Of a DNA stretch of 13,439 bases, positions 1-7,660 are shown piece after piece (position 1 is the first letter of the stretch; every line of letters begins with the position of its first letter). Source of the stretch: Thermoflexales bacterium (GTDB lineage: Bacteria; Chloroflexota; Anaerolineae; Fen-1058); the NCBI GenBank assembly GCA_016931085.1, contig JAFGFO010000313.1, positions 1 to 13,439 on the forward strand, read 5' to 3'. The notes beneath the pieces are model-generated. The model was not told where the DNA came from, did no database searches, and worked only from the letters and a program-made list of their open reading frames with translations. The position numbers and the translations under genes were made by a program.

Positions 1-267
1 CACGCTGTCCATGAAGGAGGCCAGGTCGTTGCCCGGCGTGCCGTGGATGTGAATCTCGACCGGGCTGTGCAGGTCGGTGCCCAGGTAGCGCTGGCCGTAG
101 ACCTGGCGCAGCTCGATGCGCCTCGCGCCCGCCTCGACTGCCTCGCGCAGCCGCTGGTTCAGCTCGCGATAGTGCAGCCCACTCGCGTCGATAAGTAGGG
201 TTTCAGGTTCACCTGCACTGCGCGCAGGCGCAAGTGTCAGGTTTAAGGTTTCAGCTTCTGTTCCCAT
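1..267 (-). CDS. Glutamate synthase GXGXG-domain subunit (GltB domain 3), partial
   Basis: This is the 5' part of a gene that continues past the left edge; 89 codons are visible from ATG at 267. The translation includes LRQVYGQRYLGTDL, then EIHIHGTPGNDLASFMDSV, which matches the entry to the beta-helical GXGXG domain found at the C-terminus of glutamate synthase large subunits (I.I.G.PGNDL.AFMD). In split glutamate synthases of archaea and some bacteria this domain is a separate protein that scaffolds the glutaminase and FMN subunits. It follows the glutaminase subunit by 45 bases, so it is the last visible gene of the operon. The ATG is preceded on the minus strand by a purine-rich GATAGAGA stretch that can act as ribosome binding site. 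The family call is confident; the full length and C-terminus cannot be seen. Confidence 0.85.
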   Translation of the reverse strand, partial: MGTEAETLNLTLAPARSAGEPETLLIDASGLHYRELNQRLREAVEAGARRIELRQVYGQRYLGTDLHSPVEIHIHGTPGNDLASFMDSV

Positions 268-312
268 TCTCTATCTCTCTATCTAAATTCTCTATCCGAG
301 TTCTCTACCGAG

Positions 313-1551
313 CTAGTCGCCGATCTCCAATCCTCGCCCGCCGCTTTCGCTGCTCCACGCCTGGACGGCCGGTCTCTTGGTGCTGGCCTGGCTGTAGGCT
401 GGCAGTGCCATTTCCAGGTGTACCGCCGGCGGTGCGGCTTCTTTCTCGCTGGGGAGCGCCAGCCCCAGGCGCCCCACGATCGGCTCGCCGCCCACCGGCG
501 TCCAGACCCGTTCGAGCTGGGGGCTGATGAGCCGGATGGGCGCTTCTTCGGAGGAGAGGTAGAGCCGCTTGCCGGCGACAGCCGTCGTCAGCGGGCGCAG
601 GCGGATGCGGTCGGTGAGGCCGATCATCTCCCCGTGATGGGCGATGATGACGGTGAAGGGGCCGTTGATGAGTAGGGGGGAGTAGACCTGGCGCAAGGTG
701 CGGTAGGTGGATTGCTGGGCCGGCGGCAGCCGCCGGATGTCGGCCCACAGCGGGGGCGCCATGACGCGGGCGGCCAGCTCGACCGGCAACTGGTGCCGCC
801 GCATCAAAAAGTCGGCCGCGTAAGCAATCACTTCGGTGTCGGTCTGCATCGTGCATTTGTAACCCTGCATCTCCAGGTAGCGCAGGTTAGTGCCGTAGGA
901 CGAAATCTCCCCGTTGTGCACCACACTCCAATCCAGGAGGCCAAAGGGGTGCGCGCCCCCCCACCAGCCAGGCGTGTTGGTGGGAAAGCGGGTATGGGCC
1001 GTCCATAGATAGCCGCTGTAGCCCTCGATGTCGAAATATTCGGCGATCTGGCTGGGATGGCCGACGCCCTTGAATATCCCCAGGTTTTTCCCGCTGCTGT
1101 AGACGTAGGCGCCCAGGCCGGCGCCGTTGATCTTCATCACCTTGTCCACCAGGTAGTCGACCTCGCTCTGCAGGAGACTGTCGCGCTCGTTGACGTGCAA
1201 AAAGTAGCGCCAGATCAAGGGCGGGTCGAGCAGGCCGGGTGTGGGCCGGTGCGGCACTTCTTCGGCGTGAAGGAGGCTAAAGTGATCGTACAGAAAGGTC
1301 TCCGTCTGCGGCCGGCTCTCGCGCCGCGTGTACATCACGTGAAAGGCGTAGCAGTCGGCGTGATCGGGATAGCAGCCGTACACCGCAAAGCCTGCCCCCA
1401 GCCCGTTGCCGCGCTCTTCCATGTTCGTGATGCCGCGCGCGATGTCGTGGCCCGAAAAACACGCCCCGCTGACGTCCATGATGCCCAACAGCCCGCACGC
1501 GTCGTAAACCTTGTCGTCCCCATAAGGATTCTCGTAAGATATGCGCTTCAT
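313..1551 (-). CDS. Glutamate synthase glutaminase subunit (class II glutamine amidotransferase, GltB domain 1)
   Basis: This 412-residue protein is a class II (Ntn-hydrolase) glutamine amidotransferase that releases ammonia from glutamine for glutamate synthase. Cys19 in DACGLLGIMD is the likely catalytic nucleophile, exposed after removal of an 18-residue propeptide. Family motifs follow in order: HTRFPTN (186-192, substrate site), HNGE (212-215) and TDTE (237-240). The FMN and GXGXG domains of a normal large subunit are absent and are encoded by neighbouring genes, so this is the split form. The start at 1551 has AGGA 8 bases upstream, inside the end of a heptamer repeat. The last ~60 residues are low-complexity and less conserved in appearance. 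It is the fourth gene of a five-gene operon. A purine-biosynthesis PurF is unlikely, because there is no phosphoribosyltransferase domain. Confidence 0.88.
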   Translation of the reverse strand: MKRISYENPYGDDKVYDACGLLGIMDVSGACFSGHDIARGITNMEERGNGLGAGFAVYGCYPDHADCYAFHVMYTRRESRPQTETFLYDHFSLLHAEEVPHRPTPGLLDPPLIWRYFLHVNERDSLLQSEVDYLVDKVMKINGAGLGAYVYSSGKNLGIFKGVGHPSQIAEYFDIEGYSGYLWTAHTRFPTNTPGWWGGAHPFGLLDWSVVHNGEISSYGTNLRYLEMQGYKCTMQTDTEVIAYAADFLMRRHQLPVELAARVMAPPLWADIRRLPPAQQSTYRTLRQVYSPLLINGPFTVIIAHHGEMIGLTDRIRLRPLTTAVAGKRLYLSSEEAPIRLISPQLERVWTPVGGEPIVGRLGLALPSEKEAAPPAVHLEMALPAYSQASTKRPAVQAWSSESGGRGLEIGD

Positions 1552-1559
1552 CGTCGTTT

Positions 1560-1601
1560 CCTACTCCCTACTTCCTACTCCCTACTTCTTACTCCCTACT
1601 C
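1560..1601 (-). repeat. Six-copy purine-rich heptamer array between oxidoreductase and glutaminase genes
   Basis: On the minus strand the array is six 7-base units of the form (G/A)AGTA(G/A)G, exactly 42 bases. It begins within the upstream gene's TGA stop and ends 8 bases before the ATG of the glutaminase gene. The units resemble weak Shine-Dalgarno sequences, so the array may double as a translation-initiation region. A shorter version of the same unit lies at 3331-3357. Confidence 0.85.
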
Positions 1602-2886
1602 ACACCTCAATCCCATCCCCCACCACCAGGTGCTTGCGATAGTCCTTGGGGAGCGAGATCAGGCCAAAGTTGCCCGCCAGCAGCAGATCCTTGAAAGAAC
1701 TGACGTCTAGGCCGTCACGGATGAGGCCGGTGTAAATGCCGGCCCGGTTGATATCGCCCACGAAAATCGCTCCCACCAACTGCTTGCCGCGCAGGACAAG
1801 CTTTTTGTAGACGGGCGCCTGGCGATCGCACGTATCCATGACCTCGTACGCGCCATCGCCAGCCTGGGGGTCCGTCAGCCCGACCGAGATCGTGGGCACG
1901 CTGCAGATCTCGACCGAGTTCATCGGAAATCCCCCCTCGTATTCCTGGTAAACCCCGGCCATGTTGCAGCCGGCCACGCAGCCTTGCCGGTAAGCGTTCG
2001 GCCAGATGGCGATCGGGCGGCTGGCGCCCAGCAGCATGTCGTACGCCTCCACACAGTCGCCGGCGGCGTACACGTTGGGAACGTTGGTGCGCATGCAGGG
2101 GTTGACGACGATGCCGCGCCCCACCTGGATGCCGCTTTCCGGCGGGACCAGGCTGGTGTTGGGCCGCACGCCGATGGCAAGCACTACCACGCCGCAGTTG
2201 ACGCGCTCGCCGTCGCTCAGGATGGCGTGGTTGACCCGCCCGTCCTGCCCCACGATTTCTTGCACCGTCGCGCCGGTCCTGATCTCCACGCCGGCCCGGC
2301 GCAGGATGCCCTCGGCCAACTGGGAGGCCGTGCGGTCGAAGGTCGCGCTTAGGATGCGCTCGGCCAACTCCACGACGGTCACTGCGATAGAGCGCTTCAT
2401 CAACGCCTCGGTCGTCTTGAGGCCGATGAGGCCCCCGCCCAGGATCAGCGCCGACCGGACGTCGTGATCCTCGATGTAGCGCGCCAGCCGGCGGGCATCT
2501 TCCCAACGCGTGAATGTAAAGACCCCCTTTTGCTCCAGGCCCGGAATAGGCGGAACGAAAGGCCGGCCGCCAGTGGCGATCAGCAGGCGATCGTAAGCCA
2601 GCGCCTCTCCCCCCGCCAGCGAGATGGTCTGCTCCTGGGGATTGATGCGGGTGACCTCCACGCCCAGCCTCGTCTCTACTTTGTGACGCTCGTAGAAATC
2701 GGGCGGGCGATAGGGCATGTGGGCTTCGTCAACCAGACCGCCCAGCAGATAAGAAATGAGCGGCCGGGAGTAGACGTGATGGGCTTCATCAGACACGACC
2801 GTGATCGGGTTATCCGCATCGTGCTGGCGCACCGCCTCGATGGCGCCTACGGCTGCGGCTGAATTGCCAGCAATAACGTATCTCAT
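1600..2886 (-). CDS. FAD-dependent NAD(P)H oxidoreductase of the glutamate synthase operon
   Basis: This 428-residue pyridine nucleotide-disulfide-type flavoprotein would take electrons from NAD(P)H and pass them to the Fe-S proteins encoded next to it. The N-terminal FAD-binding fold starts with VIAGNSAAAVGA, a variant of GxGxxG. A second Rossmann fold has LILGGGLIGL at about 148-156, and Glu173 at the end of its second strand suggests NADH preference. The FAD-closing motif NVYAAGDC follows. There is no redox-active CxxC of the disulfide reductases, so it resembles NADH:rubredoxin-reductase or NirB N-terminal enzymes. Its ATG overlaps the ferredoxin stop by one base (TGATG), implying translational coupling. 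In this operon it takes the place of the usual GltD small subunit, though it is a different subfamily. The electron partner is inferred from context. Confidence 0.85.
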   Translation of the reverse strand: MRYVIAGNSAAAVGAIEAVRQHDADNPITVVSDEAHHVYSRPLISYLLGGLVDEAHMPYRPPDFYERHKVETRLGVEVTRINPQEQTISLAGGEALAYDRLLIATGGRPFVPPIPGLEQKGVFTFTRWEDARRLARYIEDHDVRSALILGGGLIGLKTTEALMKRSIAVTVVELAERILSATFDRTASQLAEGILRRAGVEIRTGATVQEIVGQDGRVNHAILSDGERVNCGVVVLAIGVRPNTSLVPPESGIQVGRGIVVNPCMRTNVPNVYAAGDCVEAYDMLLGASRPIAIWPNAYRQGCVAGCNMAGVYQEYEGGFPMNSVEICSVPTISVGLTDPQAGDGAYEVMDTCDRQAPVYKKLVLRGKQLVGAIFVGDINRAGIYTGLIRDGLDVSSFKDLLLAGNFGLISLPKDYRKHLVVGDGIEV

Positions 2887-3326
2887 CAGAATTCCTCCTC
2901 GTAGACCAGCGCCTCGTTAGGGCAGTGGGCCACGCAGGCCGGCGTTTGCTCCCCGTAGCACAGATCGCACTTGGAGGCCGCCTTGCGCTGGGTGACGCTG
3001 CGCTGGATGGCGCCGAAAGGACAGACCATAATGCACATCCAGCAGCCCACGCACTTGTCCTCGTCGCACAACACGGCCCCCCTTTCGTCACGGTGCATCG
3101 CCCCGGTCAGGCAGGCCTCCAGGCAGCGCGCGTCTGTGCAGTGGCGGCACTGCATGGCAAACGAAAGTGGGCCTTCCTCCTCCACCACCAGCCGCGGCAG
3201 CAGCCCAGCCGCTTCTTCCTTGAAGGCCTTGATGATCTTTTTGGACTGCGAGTGCTGCACCAGGCAGTGAATCTCGCACAAGCGGCAGCCGATGCAGTAC
3301 TCCTCGTTGACGTAAATTCGTTTCAC
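2886..3326 (-). CDS. Polyferredoxin-type 4Fe-4S protein (four clusters)
   Basis: This 146-residue protein resembles HycB/CooF-type electron-transfer subunits. Cysteines form four cluster motifs: C11/14/17/21, C60/63/68/72, C92/95/98/102 and C120/123/131/135, with one extra Cys at 87. That layout predicts four [4Fe-4S] clusters forming a wire. It sits between the FAD oxidoreductase (one-base stop/start overlap) and the FMN synthase subunit (31-base gap), so it probably carries electrons from FAD to the synthase's own ferredoxin domain. The start codon is GTG at 3326, with GGGAG 8 bases upstream inside a short purine repeat. No signal peptide or membrane segment is visible, so it should be cytoplasmic. 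The exact partners are inferred from gene order. Confidence 0.88.
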   Translation of the reverse strand: MKRIYVNEEYCIGCRLCEIHCLVQHSQSKKIIKAFKEEAAGLLPRLVVEEEGPLSFAMQCRHCTDARCLEACLTGAMHRDERGAVLCDEDKCVGCWMCIMVCPFGAIQRSVTQRKAASKCDLCYGEQTPACVAHCPNEALVYEEEF

Positions 3327-3330
3327 CGTT

Positions 3331-3357
3331 CTTCTCCCTACTTCCTACTCCCTCTTC
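3331..3357 (-). repeat. Short purine-rich heptamer array between synthase and ferredoxin genes
   Basis: The minus strand carries GAGTAGG-AAGTAGG-GAGAAGA, the same heptamer type as at 1560-1601. It fills nearly all of the gap between the TGA of the FMN subunit and the GTG of the ferredoxin, and supplies the GGGAG that probably serves as ribosome binding site. Confidence 0.75.
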
Positions 3358-4872
3358 TCACTCCCCGGCTGCCCTGACACCCAGCGTTCTCAGCTCCACC
3401 TCGTTGAGACCTACTCCGCGCAGGTGATCGCGATTGCCACGCAAGCTCTCGATCGCGTTGACGCCCAGCCCGCCCAGCATCTCTTTGATCTCCATTGACC
3501 AGGCTCGCACCAGGTTGGCCAACTGGCGGCTGCCGATGTTGGGGTTCAAGCGCTTGGTGAGGTAGGGGTCCTGCGTGGCGATGCCCCAGTTGCACTTGCC
3601 GGTATAGCATTTTTGACACAGGTGGCAGCCCATGGCCACCAGGGCCGCCGTACCGATGTAGACCGCGTCCGCCCCCAAGGCGATCGCCTTGACCACATCG
3701 GCGCTGCTGCGGATAGAGCCGGCCGCCAGCACCGATACCTGGTTGCGGATGCCCTCCGCCCGCAGGCGGGTGTCCACGGCGGCAATGGCCAGCTCAATAG
3801 GGATGCCCACGTTGTTGCGGATGGTGGTGGGGGCCGCCCCGGTGCCGCCGCGCAGGCCGTCGATGGCGATGTAATCCGCCCCGGCCCGGGCGATGCCACT
3901 GGCGATGGGCGCCACGTTGTGCACGGCGGCGATCTTGACCCCCACCGGCTTGTCATAGTGGGTGGCTTCCTTGAGCGCATAGATCAATTGCCGCAAGTCC
4001 TCGATGGAATAAATGTCGTGGTGTGGCGCTGGCGAGAGCGCGTCCGTCCCCTCCGGGATCATGCGGGTCGCCGAAATCTCGGCTGAGACCTTTTCGCCCG
4101 GCAGATGCCCCCCGATGCCCGGCTTGGCGCCTTGCCCGATCTTGATCTCGAGCGCCGCCGCCGCCCCCAGGTAGCGGGGATGGACGCCAAAACGGCCCGA
4201 GGCGACCTGGGCGATGGTGTAAGGCCCGTATTCGTACAGGCTGGCGTGCAGCCCGCCCTCGCCAGTGTTGTACAGGATGCCGCTGGCCTTGGCGGCTCGC
4301 GCCAGCGACAGGCAGGCGTTGTAACTGATCGAGCCGTAGGACATGGCCGAAAACAGGATGGGCGTCTCCAGCACGAGCTGGGGGGCCAGTTGGGTCTTGA
4401 GCTGTATCCCCTCCGCCGTTCGCTCGAACTCGACACGCTCGGGCTTGCGCCCCAGGTAGGTGTGCAGCTCCATCGGCTCGCGCAGCGGGTCGATCGAGGG
4501 GTTGGTCACCTGCGAGGCGTTCAGCAGCAAATGATCGAAGTAAATCGGATACGGCTGGTCGCAGCCCATCGCCGTCAACAGCACGCCGCCGCTGGCAGCT
4601 TGCTTGTAAATGCTGCTGATGACGGACGACGTCCAGTTGGCGTTGGGCCGAAAGTCGGGCGGGTGGTGGCGGACGGTCAACGCGTGGGTGGGACACATCG
4701 TCACGCAGCGCTGGCAGCCCACGCAACGCCCATAGTCGCTGTAGACCCAATCGTACTCCGGGTCAAAGTTGTGGACGTCGTTGGCGCACTGGCGCACGCA
4801 CACCTGGCAGGCGATGCAGCGCGCCTCGTCGCGCTCTATCGTGAACTCGGGCGCAAGCAGGTTGAGACTCAT
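3358..4872 (-). CDS. Glutamate synthase FMN/Fe-S subunit with fused ferredoxin domain (GltB domain 2)
   Basis: This is the catalytic synthase subunit, which reductively transfers glutamine-derived ammonia to 2-oxoglutarate on FMN. The 504 residues begin with a two-cluster ferredoxin domain (C19/22/25/29 and C50/53/56/60). A TIM-barrel glutamate synthase domain follows, with IKIGQGAKPGIGGHLPG, DALSPAPHHDIYSIEDL, GLRGGTGAAPTTIRNN and VLAAGSIRSSADVVKA. A Cys cluster near 416-427 (CHLCQKCYTGKC) precedes GIATQ and should bind the family's [3Fe-4S] centre. A TTG at 4878 is in frame, but ATG at 4872 has GAGAG at a better distance, so I chose ATG. It heads the operon behind a consensus promoter and a repeated operator-like element. 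Archaeal and Thermotoga-type glutamate synthases share this architecture. Confidence 0.92.
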   Translation of the reverse strand: MSLNLLAPEFTIERDEARCIACQVCVRQCANDVHNFDPEYDWVYSDYGRCVGCQRCVTMCPTHALTVRHHPPDFRPNANWTSSVISSIYKQAASGGVLLTAMGCDQPYPIYFDHLLLNASQVTNPSIDPLREPMELHTYLGRKPERVEFERTAEGIQLKTQLAPQLVLETPILFSAMSYGSISYNACLSLARAAKASGILYNTGEGGLHASLYEYGPYTIAQVASGRFGVHPRYLGAAAALEIKIGQGAKPGIGGHLPGEKVSAEISATRMIPEGTDALSPAPHHDIYSIEDLRQLIYALKEATHYDKPVGVKIAAVHNVAPIASGIARAGADYIAIDGLRGGTGAAPTTIRNNVGIPIELAIAAVDTRLRAEGIRNQVSVLAAGSIRSSADVVKAIALGADAVYIGTAALVAMGCHLCQKCYTGKCNWGIATQDPYLTKRLNPNIGSRQLANLVRAWSMEIKEMLGGLGVNAIESLRGNRDHLRGVGLNEVELRTLGVRAAGE

Positions 4873-4890
4873 AGCCAAACTCTCTGTAAA

Positions 4891-4914
4891 GATATAATAG
4901 ATACAATAGATACG
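4891..4914 (-). promoter_or_regulatory. Direct-repeat operator candidate in glutamate synthase leader
   Basis: The minus strand shows two 9-base repeats, GTATCTATT-GTATCTATT, followed by a partial third (ATATCTTT). The 16-base core, ATAGATACAATAGATA on the plus strand at 4897-4912, recurs exactly at 9656-9671 before the GntR gene. It lies about 15-40 bases downstream of the predicted transcription start, a roadblock position for a repressor. That the GntR protein at 8946-9635 binds it is an inference. Confidence 0.6.
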
Positions 4915-4935
4915 AACTTTATAAAGATTGCGTGG

Positions 4936-4964
4936 ATTATACTATACAGTCCGCATTTTGTCAA
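4936..4964 (-). promoter_or_regulatory. Consensus sigma-70 promoter of the glutamate synthase operon
   Basis: On the minus strand TTGACA (4964-4959), a 17-base spacer and TATAAT (4941-4936) match the consensus at every position. The predicted transcription start is near 4929, giving a leader of about 57 bases. A promoter this strong suggests that control is by repression, which fits the repeated element just downstream. Confidence 0.85.
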
Positions 4965-4970
4965 GCCTGA

Positions 4971-4998
4971 TTGCAGATTTGCTGATTTGATGTATGAT
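4971..4998 (+). promoter_or_regulatory. Probable promoter of the KaiC-like/ATP-grasp fusion gene
   Basis: TTGCAG (4971-4976), a 16-base spacer and TATGAT (4993-4998) form a plausible sigma-70 promoter on the plus strand. It overlaps no part of the minus-strand promoter core, but shares the same 144-bp divergent region. The predicted start near 5005 would leave a very short leader before ATG 5011 or 5017. Confidence 0.5.
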
Positions 4999-5016
4999 TG
5001 ACGTGGGGTAATGCTT

Positions 5017-7623
5017 ATGGACACACTGACGATTCGCAGCGGGTTGGAGGCCCTGGACGAGGTCGTGCAAGGCATCCGGCTGGGGGATAACGTCGTCTGG
5101 CAGGTTGACCAACTGGAAGACTATGGCCGCTTTGTGCGCCCCTTTGTCGAGCAGGCGGTGGCCGAGCGGCGGCGCTTGGTGTACGTGCGTTTCGCTCCTC
5201 ACCCGCCTGTCCTAGAGGCTCGAAATGGGCTGGATTGGGTCGAGTTGGATCCACGGCCGGGTTTCGACTATTTTACGCGCCAGGTTCATCAGACGATTGA
5301 AAGGTATGGGCGGGAGACCTTTTACGTATTTGACAACCTGTCGGCCCTGGCCGTGGAATGGGCCACCGATGAGCTGCTGGCCAACTTTTTCCAGGTGACC
5401 TGCCCCTTCTTGTTCGAGCTGGATACTGTGGCCTATTTTGCTCTCATCCGGGGCCGTCACGCCCACGCGGCCGTGGCGCGCATCCGGGATACGACGCAGA
5501 TTCTCCTCGACGTCTACCGCGTCAAGGACCAGCTTTACATCCATCCGATCAAGGTCTGGGACCGCTACTCGCCGCAGATGTTCTTGCCTCACCTGGCCTC
5601 TGGCGCTCGTTGGGAGCCGCTGTCCGGCAGCCACCAGGCAGCCGAGGTGCTGGCCTCGGCCCGCCAGTCACCCTTGCGCGGCACACGGCGCTCGATCGCC
5701 CCGTGGGAAAGCGTCTATCAAAAGCTTGTCGATTACTCCAGCTTTGACGAAACGGATCCCGAGCAGGCCGCTTTGAAGCAAGAGCTGTGCCGCATGCTGA
5801 TCGGCTACCACCCCTTTTTCAGCCGGCTCTTGGACCACTATATCAGCCTGGATGATTTGCTGGCGATTCGCGAACGCATGGTTGGCTCCGGCCGGATTGG
5901 CGGCAAGGCGGCCGGTATGCTGCTGGCGCGGCGGATTTTGCAGGCGGACGGGGAGGGGGCAGGCCTGGCAGAACGTCTGGAGGATCACGACTCGTTCTAC
6001 ATCGGCTCGGACGTGTTTTTCACCTTCCTGGTCGATAACGACCTTTTCCGCTTGCGCCTGCAGTTGACCCGCAATTCGTTCACCTCTCCCGAGGAATACG
6101 AGGAGGTCGAGCGGCGCTTCCTGGCCGGAGGTTTCGCGCCCGCCGTCGTCGAGCAATTCCGCGCCTTGCTGGATTACTATGGGCAGTCGCCCATCATCGT
6201 GCGCTCCAGCAGCTTGCTGGAGGACAGCCTGGGCAATGCCTTTGCCGGGAAATACCGCAGCGTGTTTTGCGCCAACCAGGGTGACCCTGATAAGCGCCTG
6301 GAAGGCTTTATGCAGGCCGTCAAACTGGTGTATGCCAGCGCTCTGAACCCCGATGCCTTGTCTTATCGCAGCAAGCGGGGACTGGGTGAGAACGATGAGC
6401 AAATGGCCATCTTGGTGCAGCGTGTGTCCGGCATGCCCTACCGGCACTATTTTTTCCCGACTTTGGCGGGGGTCGCTTTTTCGCGCAATCTCTTTGCCTG
6501 GAATGAGCGGATCGACCCAGAGCAGGGCATCATCCGCCTGGTGTTTGGCTTGGGCACCCGCGCCGTCGACCGCGTCGGTTCGGACTATCCCCGCATGGTC
6601 GCCATCAGCCATCCCCAACTGCGTCCAGAAGTGGGGCCGAGGATCGCCAAGTACTCTCAGCGCCAGGTGGACGTGTTGGACCTGGTCGCCAACCGCTTTG
6701 AGAGTCGCGCCCTGGCCGAAGTGCTGGACGGCCGCGATTACCCCAATCTTTACATGCTCGTTTCGGTCATGAAAGATGGCTATCCCTACGATCCCATTTC
6801 CGCTCGTGTCGAGGGTGACGCCAGGAGCTGGGTGCTCACTTTTAACAACGTGCTGGGCCGCACGGATTTTGTGTCGCTCGTGGGGAAAATCCTGGCCAGG
6901 CTAGAAAAGGCCTACGGACACCCGGTAGACATCGAGTTTACTGCCTCGGTGGATGACGGAGAGCACATCCGGCTCAACTTGCTCCAGTGCCGGCCCTTGT
7001 TTTTGCCTGGCACGGCGGCGGCGGCGCAAATTCCAGCCGATTTACAGTCTCGCCAGGTGCTGTTTCGCGCCCAACGCATGGTTTGCGGTGGCGCTGTCGA
7101 GCACATCCGCTATATTCTCTACATCGCCCCCAAGGCTTATGACGCGCTCGAGCTCCAGTTGAAACATGGCCTGGGACGCTTGGTGGGCCAGATCAACCGG
7201 CACCCGGTGGTGCAGGCGGGCAAGATCGTGATGATGGGGCCGGGCCGCTGGGGCAGCAGCAACATCAAGTTGGGCGTCAACGTGGGCTATGCCGATATCG
7301 ACAATGCTTGCGTCTTGGTGGAGATCGCGCTGGAAGAGGCCGGCCACGTGCCTGAAGTATCGTACGGCACCCACTTTTTCCAGGACTTGGTCGAGGCTCA
7401 GATCATTTACATGCCGCTGTATCCCGACGACGCCGCGGCCCAGTTCCAGGTCGGGTTCTTTGAAAACGCGCCCAACGCTTTATTGGAGCTGTTCCCGCAG
7501 GCCGGGGCGTACGAGTCGCCGGTGCGCTTGATCGACGTACCGGCCGCGGCTGGCGGCGCTTTTGCCCAGGTGGCAGCCGACCCGCAGCAGCGCAGCGCCG
7601 TGTGCTTCCTGAGCCAGCCTTAG
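5017..7623 (+). CDS. Degenerate KaiC-like domain fused to PEP/pyruvate-binding ATP-grasp protein
   Basis: The protein has 868 residues from ATG 5017, chosen because GTGGGG lies 8 bases upstream; ATG 5011 (two residues longer) is possible, and residue numbers here count from 5011. Residues ~6-195 follow the KaiC/RecA pattern (SGLEALDEVVQGIRLGD, then a Walker-B-like FYVFDNLSA at 104-112). The Walker A position reads VWQVDQLEDYGRF with no GK(T/S), so ATP hydrolysis there is unlikely. Residues ~290-663 are a PPDK/PEP-synthase N-terminal ATP-grasp domain: GRIGGKAAGM (294-303), IIVRSSSLLEDS and NAFAGKYRS (395-417), and QCRPL at the end. A conserved-looking C-terminal module follows (MMGPGRWGSSN at 741-751). 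The phosphohistidine swivel domain and PEP-binding barrel are missing, so it is not a complete PEP synthase; the substrate is unknown. It diverges from the glutamate synthase operon. Confidence 0.8.
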   Translation: MDTLTIRSGLEALDEVVQGIRLGDNVVWQVDQLEDYGRFVRPFVEQAVAERRRLVYVRFAPHPPVLEARNGLDWVELDPRPGFDYFTRQVHQTIERYGRETFYVFDNLSALAVEWATDELLANFFQVTCPFLFELDTVAYFALIRGRHAHAAVARIRDTTQILLDVYRVKDQLYIHPIKVWDRYSPQMFLPHLASGARWEPLSGSHQAAEVLASARQSPLRGTRRSIAPWESVYQKLVDYSSFDETDPEQAALKQELCRMLIGYHPFFSRLLDHYISLDDLLAIRERMVGSGRIGGKAAGMLLARRILQADGEGAGLAERLEDHDSFYIGSDVFFTFLVDNDLFRLRLQLTRNSFTSPEEYEEVERRFLAGGFAPAVVEQFRALLDYYGQSPIIVRSSSLLEDSLGNAFAGKYRSVFCANQGDPDKRLEGFMQAVKLVYASALNPDALSYRSKRGLGENDEQMAILVQRVSGMPYRHYFFPTLAGVAFSRNLFAWNERIDPEQGIIRLVFGLGTRAVDRVGSDYPRMVAISHPQLRPEVGPRIAKYSQRQVDVLDLVANRFESRALAEVLDGRDYPNLYMLVSVMKDGYPYDPISARVEGDARSWVLTFNNVLGRTDFVSLVGKILARLEKAYGHPVDIEFTASVDDGEHIRLNLLQCRPLFLPGTAAAAQIPADLQSRQVLFRAQRMVCGGAVEHIRYILYIAPKAYDALELQLKHGLGRLVGQINRHPVVQAGKIVMMGPGRWGSSNIKLGVNVGYADIDNACVLVEIALEEAGHVPEVSYGTHFFQDLVEAQIIYMPLYPDDAAAQFQVGFFENAPNALLELFPQAGAYESPVRLIDVPAAAGGAFAQVAADPQQRSAVCFLSQP

Positions 7624-7646
7624 GGGCGACCCATTGGGTCGCCCCT
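7622..7646. terminator. Bidirectional hairpin between convergent genes
   Basis: A perfect 11-bp stem (AGGGGCGACCC with GGGTCGCCCCT) and a three-base ATT loop sit between the fusion gene's TAG and the glutamate dehydrogenase stop at 7661. There is no T-run on either side, but position and stability argue for a shared terminator or a transcript-end barrier. Confidence 0.7.
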
Positions 7647-7660
7647 GAGCATCGTCCCGC

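Noticed and set aside
1560..1601. CRISPR array
   Set aside because: The units are 7 bases long and contiguous, with no spacers and no cas genes.
2917..2924. Another CGTTAGGG, inside the four-cluster ferredoxin gene
   Set aside because: It lies within conserved coding sequence without any attC-like stem, so it is a chance match and shows the motif alone is not proof.
4105..5001. Long plus-strand frame of 298 codons opposite the synthase subunit gene
   Set aside because: It lies antisense to the strongly conserved FMN/Fe-S subunit and its translation resembles no family; high G+C produces such shadows.
5668..6618. Minus-strand frame of 316 codons inside the fusion gene
   Set aside because: It is antisense to conserved ATP-grasp motifs, with no promoter or ribosome binding site.
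5017..7623. Complete phosphoenolpyruvate synthase
   Set aside because: Only the ATP-grasp nucleotide/pyruvate domain is present; the phosphohistidine and PEP-binding domains are absent, and the N-terminus is KaiC-like.
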